Assembly (NCBI GenBank): GCA_013695115.1
Contig: JACDBD010000083.1
Coordinates: forward strand, 1-12,871
Source of the DNA: Actinomycetota bacterium
Lineage (GTDB): Bacteria > Actinomycetota > Acidimicrobiia > IMCC26256 > JACDBD01
DNA length: 12,871 nt
Reading direction: 5' to 3'
The translations under genes and the position numbers were made by a program. This document shows, in pieces, positions 7,825 through 12,871 of the stretch. Every line of letters begins with the position of its first letter. Position 1 is the first letter of the stretch. Under the pieces are notes generated by a model. The model ran no database searches, was not told the origin of the DNA, and saw only the letters and a list, made by a program, of their open reading frames with translations.

Positions 7825-9845
7825 TAGCCCGCCCGGAACACGAGGAAGAGGAGGAGGCCGGCGGCGCCGAACACGACGCCGAGGGCGTAGTTGCGCACCA
7901 GACCGCTCTGGACCCGGCGCAGCCCGCCACCGGTCCGGCGCACGAGGTTGGCGACGCCGTTCACCGCGCCGTCGATGCCGCGGTGGTCGAGGCCGTCGTT
8001 GAGCCAGTCGGCGAACCGCCTCCCGGGACCCGCGACCGCCCGGGCAATCGACTCGTCGACGTACCACGCATGCCCGAACACCCTTCCGGCGACGCCGAGA
8101 CGCTCGTCGAGCGGGTCGCGCGCCGGATCGGGCAGACCTCGCCGGTACAGGAGGAGCGCGATCGCGATCCCGAGCACCCCCATGAACACCGACAGGGTCG
8201 AGAGCCGGGCCGCGGACAGGAACGAGGTCGCCTCGATCTCGGGGACACCCTCGAAGACGGGCTCGAGCCAGTGGCCGAGGTGCTCGAGCGTCTTGAACGG
8301 CAGGTTGAGCAGCCCGCCGACCACCGAGAGCGCCGCCAGCACGAGGACGGGGACGACCATCGTCGGCGGCACCTCGTGGCGGTCGTGGGTGAGCCGGGGC
8401 GAACGGGGCGGCTCCCCGTAGGCGACGGTCGGGCCTCGGAGCCACTCCTCCGAGTCGCGCGGCGTCTCCTCGGCATGCTCTTCGACTGGGTCGCCGCCGG
8501 CGGGGGCGCGGAAGCGCTCGTTGCCGAAGAACACGAGCCAGACCTCGCGGGCCATGTACAGCGCGGTGAGCGCGGCCGCGACCGTGCCGACCGCCCACAC
8601 GCCGAACTGATCGGCGAAGAAGGCGTCGGCCAGGACCTCGTCCTTGGCCCAGAAGCCGGCGAACGGCGGGATACCGGCAATGGCGAGCCAGGCGATGATG
8701 AACGCGGCCGCGGTGTACGGCATGTACCTGCGCAGCCCGCCCATCGTGCGGATGTCCTGGTTGTCGGCGTTGCCGTGGATCACCGAGCCGGCGCCGAGGA
8801 AGAGCGTCGCCTTGAAGAACGCGTGCATGACGACCAGGAAGATGGCGGCGCCGTAGGCGCCGACACCGAGAGCGAGGAACATGTAGCCGAGCTGGCTGAC
8901 GGTCGAATACGCCAGCACCCGCTTGATGTCGGGTTGCACCAGCGCGATCGTCCCGGCGAAGAGCGCGGTGCCGGCGCCGACCCAGGCCACGACCTCTGAC
9001 GCCGACCCGCTGGCCTCGAAGAACGGGTGGGCCCGGGCGACCAGGAACACGCCGGCGGTGACCATGGTGGCGGCGTGGATGAGCGCGGACACCGGCGTCG
9101 GGCCCTCCATGGCGTCGGGCAGCCAGACGTGCAGCGGGAACTGCGCGCTCTTGCCCACCGCGCCCAGGAAGAGGAGGAGGGCGATGGCGGTGGCGGTGCC
9201 GTTGGCCAGGCCGTCGGCGCCCTCGGTCATCACGCCGTAGTCGAGGCTGCCGAGCCGGGCGAAGATCAGGAACATGGCGAGCATGAAGCCGAAGTCGCCG
9301 ATGCGGTTGGTGACGAACGCCTTCTTGCCCGCGACCGCGGCCGAGTTGCGCTCGAACCAGAACGAGACCAGGAGGTACGAGCACAGCCCCACGCCCTCCC
9401 AGCCCAGGAACGTGACCAGGAAGTTGTTGCCGAGGACGAGCACGAGCATCGAGGCGGCGAACAGGTTCATGTAGGCGAAGAACCGCCCGAACCGCGCGTC
9501 GCCGTGCATGTAGCCGATGGCATAGAGGTGGATGAGCGCGCCGACGCCGGTGACGAAGAGGATGAACGTCACCGACAGCGGGTCGGCGAGGAAGCCCATC
9601 TTGACCTCGAAGCCGCCCGACGGCAGCCAGGTGAAGAGGTCGTAGGAGTGGGCGCGGGGCTCGACGTCGCGCAGTGCCAGGAAGGTCACGACCGACCACG
9701 CGAACGCCAGCCCCATGAGGCCGGTGCCGAGCCAGCCGGCGGCGGGCTCGCCGATGCGCTTGCCGAACAGGAGCAGGACGACCGCGCCGAACAGCGGCAG
9801 CGCCGGGATCAGCCAGACGAGGTCGAGCAGCTCGCGCGCGGACAC
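7824..9845 (-). CDS. nuoL: NADH-quinone oxidoreductase subunit L (distal antiporter-like pump with lateral helix)
   Basis: This is the largest membrane-arm subunit, at the far end of complex I, and supplies the long lateral helix. The 673 residues include GWEGVGLCSYLLV with Glu150, NRIGDFG (180-186), GKSAQFPLHVWLPDAMEGPT with Lys232 (231-250), HAFFKATLFLGAGSVIHG with Lys345 (341-358), and FWAKDEVL with Lys401. These correspond to the conserved pump residues of NuoL. A hydrophilic loop at about 445-490 precedes the C-terminal part, followed by an amphipathic segment and a final hydrophobic helix. The GTG at 9845 lies one base after the nuoK stop, with AAGGG five bases upstream. The length is slightly above the common 610-650. 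Confidence 0.96.
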
Positions 9846-9846
9846 A

Positions 9847-10160
9847 TCAGCCCTTGAGCAGGTGCACGTCGTCGGCAGTGGCGCCCCGGCGGCGCCGGAA
9901 GATCGCCACGATGATCGCCAGGCCCACCGCGACCTCGGCCGCCGCGACCACCAGGGTGAAGAACACGATCGCCTGCCCGCCGACGTCGTCGAGCTCGCGG
10001 GCGAAGGTCACGAACGTGAGGTTGGCGGCGTTGAGCATGAGCTCGACGCACATGAACATCACGAGCACGTTGCGGCGGATCAGCAGGCCGACCGCCCCGA
10101 TGGTGAAGAGCACCGCCGCCAGCACCAGGTAGTGGTTGGCGGTGAGCTCGAGCGCGGCGA

Positions 10161-10164
<4 letters not shown>
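9847..10164 (-). CDS. nuoK: NADH-quinone oxidoreductase subunit K
   Basis: This small three-helix membrane subunit of 105 residues forms one of the proton half-channels between NuoJ/A/H and NuoN. The two buried glutamates are present: Glu41 in [11 protein letters not shown] and Glu77 in [12 protein letters not shown]. The C-terminal [16 protein letters not shown] is a short cytoplasmic tail. The GTG start at 10164 overlaps the nuoJ stop as GTGA and has GGAGG seven bases upstream. Confidence 0.96.
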
Positions 10165-10828
<664 letters not shown>

Positions 10829-10829
<1 letters not shown>

Positions 10830-11425
10830 TAGCTGCCTTCCGCCTTCTGGCCCTTTTCCGGGGCGCGGACGCCGAAGCCGAGCTCGCCCGACCACTCGAC
10901 CTCGCCCTCGTAGGCGGCGGCGCCCGCCGGCGACGTCACCCGCATCCACGCGCTGGTGTGCTCGTCGTCGCCGTCGGCCCAGTACTCCCAGGGCAGGCGC
11001 CGGGCGCGGCCGTCGTCATCCACGAGCAGGTCGTCTTTCGTGTAGATCGCGTCGTCGCGGTTGGTGAACGAGAATTCGAACAGCTTCGACTCGGTGATGG
11101 CCTCGGTCGGACACGCCTCCACGCACAGGTCGCAGTGGATGCAACGCAGGTAGTTGATCTCGTACACGAAGCCGTAGCGCTCGCCCGGCGCGACCGGCGC
11201 GTCGGGCGGGTTGTCGGCGCCCCGCACGTAGATGCACCGGGCCGGGCACACGCCCGCGCACAGCTCGCACCCGATGCACTTCTCCATGCCGTCCTCGTAG
11301 CGGTTGAGGACGTGGCGGCCGTGGAAGCGGGGCGGCTTCGGACGCTTCTCCTCCGGATAGTGCCCGGTGACGCGCGGCCGGAACATCTGCCGCAACGTCA
11401 CCGCGAACCCGCTGAACCGGCCCAC
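10829..11425 (-). CDS. nuoI: NADH-quinone oxidoreductase subunit I (two 4Fe-4S ferredoxin-like protein)
   Basis: NuoI holds clusters N6a and N6b, which carry electrons from NuoG to NuoB. From GTG at 11425 the protein has 198 residues. Two complete CxxCxxCxxxCP motifs are seen: Cys50, 53, 56 and 60 ([13 protein letters not shown]), and Cys95, 98, 101 and 105 ([13 protein letters not shown]). The N-terminal [20 protein letters not shown] is the usual amphipathic lead-in. The C-terminal 60 residues are hydrophilic and less conserved. The start overlaps the nuoH stop as TAGTG with AGGAG eight bases upstream. The open frame extends upstream through nuoH but is not translated there. Confidence 0.96.
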
Positions 11426-12621
11426 TACTTGATCTCCTGCTCGAGCAGCTCGTCGCGCTTGGGCATCGAGAGGTAGAGGACCCCGTACACCGCCAACGCG
11501 CCGAGCACCGCCGCCGGGATGACGAAGGCCATGTTCCAGTCCTCCTGGCGGCCGATGACGATGACGGACGAGACCATGATCCAGAGGAACGCGACCTCGA
11601 TGAGGACCTTCCATCCCAGGTCCATGAGCTGGTCGTAGCGGAGGCGAGGCAGCGACGCCCGGATCCACACCGTGCCGAACAGCAACAGCAACAGCTTGGC
11701 CATGAACCAGAACACCGGCATCAGCCAGACGTTCACGGTGCCGGTCTCGGGCAGGAACCCGAGCGACGGGCCGGCGGGCCCGCCGAGGAACAGCGTGACC
11801 GCGATTGCCGACATCGTGATCACGTTCATGAACTCGGCCAGGAAGAAGATGGCGAAGCGGATGCCGGTGTACTCGGTGTGGAAGCCGCCCACGAGCTCCT
11901 GCTCCGCCTCCACCAGGTCGAATGGCGGATGGTTGGTCTCGGCGACGGCCGCGATCAGGAAGATCACGAACGCGATGAACGCGGGCACGACGTACCAGTC
12001 GCCGATCGAGCCCAGCCCGTCCCAGGCCTGCTTCGACGCGATCTCGCGCGTCGAGAGCGTCCCCGACTGCACGAGCACGCCCACGATCGCGAGGCCGAAC
12101 GCGGCCTCGTACGACAGCAGCTGGGCCGATGCCCGCACCGACCCGAGCAGCGGGTACTTGGAGCCCGACGACCAACCCGCCAGCAGCACGCCGTAGAGCC
12201 CGAGGCCCGACATCGCCAGCAGCCACAGCACCCCGATGGGCAGCTCGGCCAGCTGGAGATGGGTGCGGTGCCCGGCGATGCTCACCGTCCCGCCGATGGG
12301 GACGATGCTGAACGCGAGGAAGGCCGGGAGGATCGAGAGGTAGGGCGCGACCCGGAACACCGGCTTGTCCGCGGTGACCGGCATCGACTGCTCCTTGAAG
12401 AACAGCTTGATGCCGTCGGCGAGCGTCTGGAGGATCCCGAACGGTCCGGCGCGCTCGGGGCCGATGCGGTTCTGCATATCGGCGATGACCTTGCGCAGGA
12501 ACCAGATGAAGAAGAGGACGCCGAGCATCAGGAGGGCGAAGGTCGCGATCGTCTTGCCGATCACGATCAGCACGACCGTCAGGTCGATGCCGTCAGAGAA
12601 GAGCGGGTCTCCCGCGTTCAT
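11425..12621 (-). CDS. nuoH: NADH-quinone oxidoreductase subunit H, canonical copy
   Basis: This 398-residue membrane subunit forms the quinone tunnel and the E-channel of complex I. Landmarks are [20 protein letters not shown] (51-70), KLFFKE, SYE (170-172), and [17 protein letters not shown] (227-243) followed by TEYTG. The conserved acidic residues Glu172, Glu238, Glu240, Glu242 and Glu250 are all present. His231 stands where many homologues have Arg. The ATG at 12621 overlaps the nuoG stop as ATGA; no strong Shine-Dalgarno is seen, so coupling to nuoG is likely. A second, divergent nuoH lies at the left edge of the window, so this organism encodes two. Confidence 0.96.
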   Translation of the reverse strand: MNAGDPLFSDGIDLTVVLIVIGKTIATFALLMLGVLFFIWFLRKVIADMQNRIGPERAGPFGILQTLADGIKLFFKEQSMPVTADKPVFRVAPYLSILPAFLAFSIVPIGGTVSIAGHRTHLQLAELPIGVLWLLAMSGLGLYGVLLAGWSSGSKYPLLGSVRASAQLLSYEAAFGLAIVGVLVQSGTLSTREIASKQAWDGLGSIGDWYVVPAFIAFVIFLIAAVAETNHPPFDLVEAEQELVGGFHTEYTGIRFAIFFLAEFMNVITMSAIAVTLFLGGPAGPSLGFLPETGTVNVWLMPVFWFMAKLLLLLFGTVWIRASLPRLRYDQLMDLGWKVLIEVAFLWIMVSSVIVIGRQEDWNMAFVIPAAVLGALAVYGVLYLSMPKRDELLEQEIK

Positions 12622-12871
12622 GAGCGCAGCGTTTCGACGCGGATGTCGTTGACCGGCGCGCTGATGTCGATGAGGTCGGCGGCGCCCTCGCCCGGCTGGT
12701 TGAACGACAGGAACGCCACGCCCTCGGGGGTCGAGGGGTCAGGACGCAGCGGGAGCTGCACCGACCCGCGCGCCGACACGACGCGCACCCGGCCGCCGGG
12801 GGCGACCCCGACCCGGTCGAAGTCCTTGGGGTGGACGAGCAGCATCTGGCCGGGGGCGAGCGGCGCCAGCG
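12618..12871 (-). CDS. nuoG: NADH-quinone oxidoreductase subunit G, C-terminal end (partial, 5' part beyond the window)
   Basis: The last 83 or so codons of a larger gene are visible. They read LAPGQMLLVHPKDFDRVGV, then GGRVRVVSARGSVQLPL and a final FNQPGEGAADLIDISAPVND. This matches the C-terminal molybdopterin-oxidoreductase-like domain of NuoG, which carries iron-sulfur clusters of the NADH-oxidising module. The frame is open to the right edge without a stop, so the ATG at 12845 is internal. Position directly before nuoH, with an ATGA overlap, agrees with the canonical nuo gene order. Its presence shows that the right-hand operon is of the NADH-linked type. Confidence 0.85.
   Translation of the reverse strand, partial: LAPLAPGQMLLVHPKDFDRVGVAPGGRVRVVSARGSVQLPLRPDPSTPEGVAFLSFNQPGEGAADLIDISAPVNDIRVETLRS

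Overview
The window is almost entirely respiratory complex I (NADH:quinone oxidoreductase, nuo) genes from a high-GC bacterium. The base composition, the GTG starts, the tightly overlapping genes and the style of the subunits suggest Actinomycetota, possibly Acidimicrobiia, but nothing here fixes the lineage and that placement is a guess.

Layout. Transcription of all nuo genes runs right to left (minus strand). The right block (12871 to 4751) carries the 3' end of nuoG, then complete nuoH, I, J, K, L, M and N. Every junction overlaps or is 1 nt apart, so this is the end of a standard 14-subunit operon whose nuoA-F and most of nuoG lie beyond the right edge. At 3864-4754 a single plus-strand gene for a patatin-like phospholipase converges on nuoN; the two genes share the palindrome CTAG as their stop codons. 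After the only real intergenic space in the window (3720-3863) a second minus-strand block begins: nuoA, B, C, D and then directly a second, divergent nuoH that runs off the left edge. It has no nuoE, F or G between D and H.

Interpretation. The two nuoH genes are clearly different, so the window appears to join two complex I gene sets: the end of a conventional NADH-linked complex, and the start of a shorter ABCDH(IJKLMN) type without the NADH-oxidising module. The shorter type would take electrons from a donor other than NADH, for example ferredoxin or F420H2; this is inference. The NuoD of the second set has lost two of the three residues that bind or protonate the quinone head group in known complex I (Tyr to Trp and Asp to Gln; the hairpin His is kept). 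Its NuoH has Val in place of one of the conserved Glu residues of the E-channel loop.

Other structure. Two related GC-rich palindromic elements (about 1961-2046 and 10181-10280) sit in the same reading frame at the very start of nuoD and the very end of nuoJ, where they encode Ser/Glu/Arg/Ala-rich tails. No RNA genes, insertion sequences, CRISPR arrays or clear terminators were seen.
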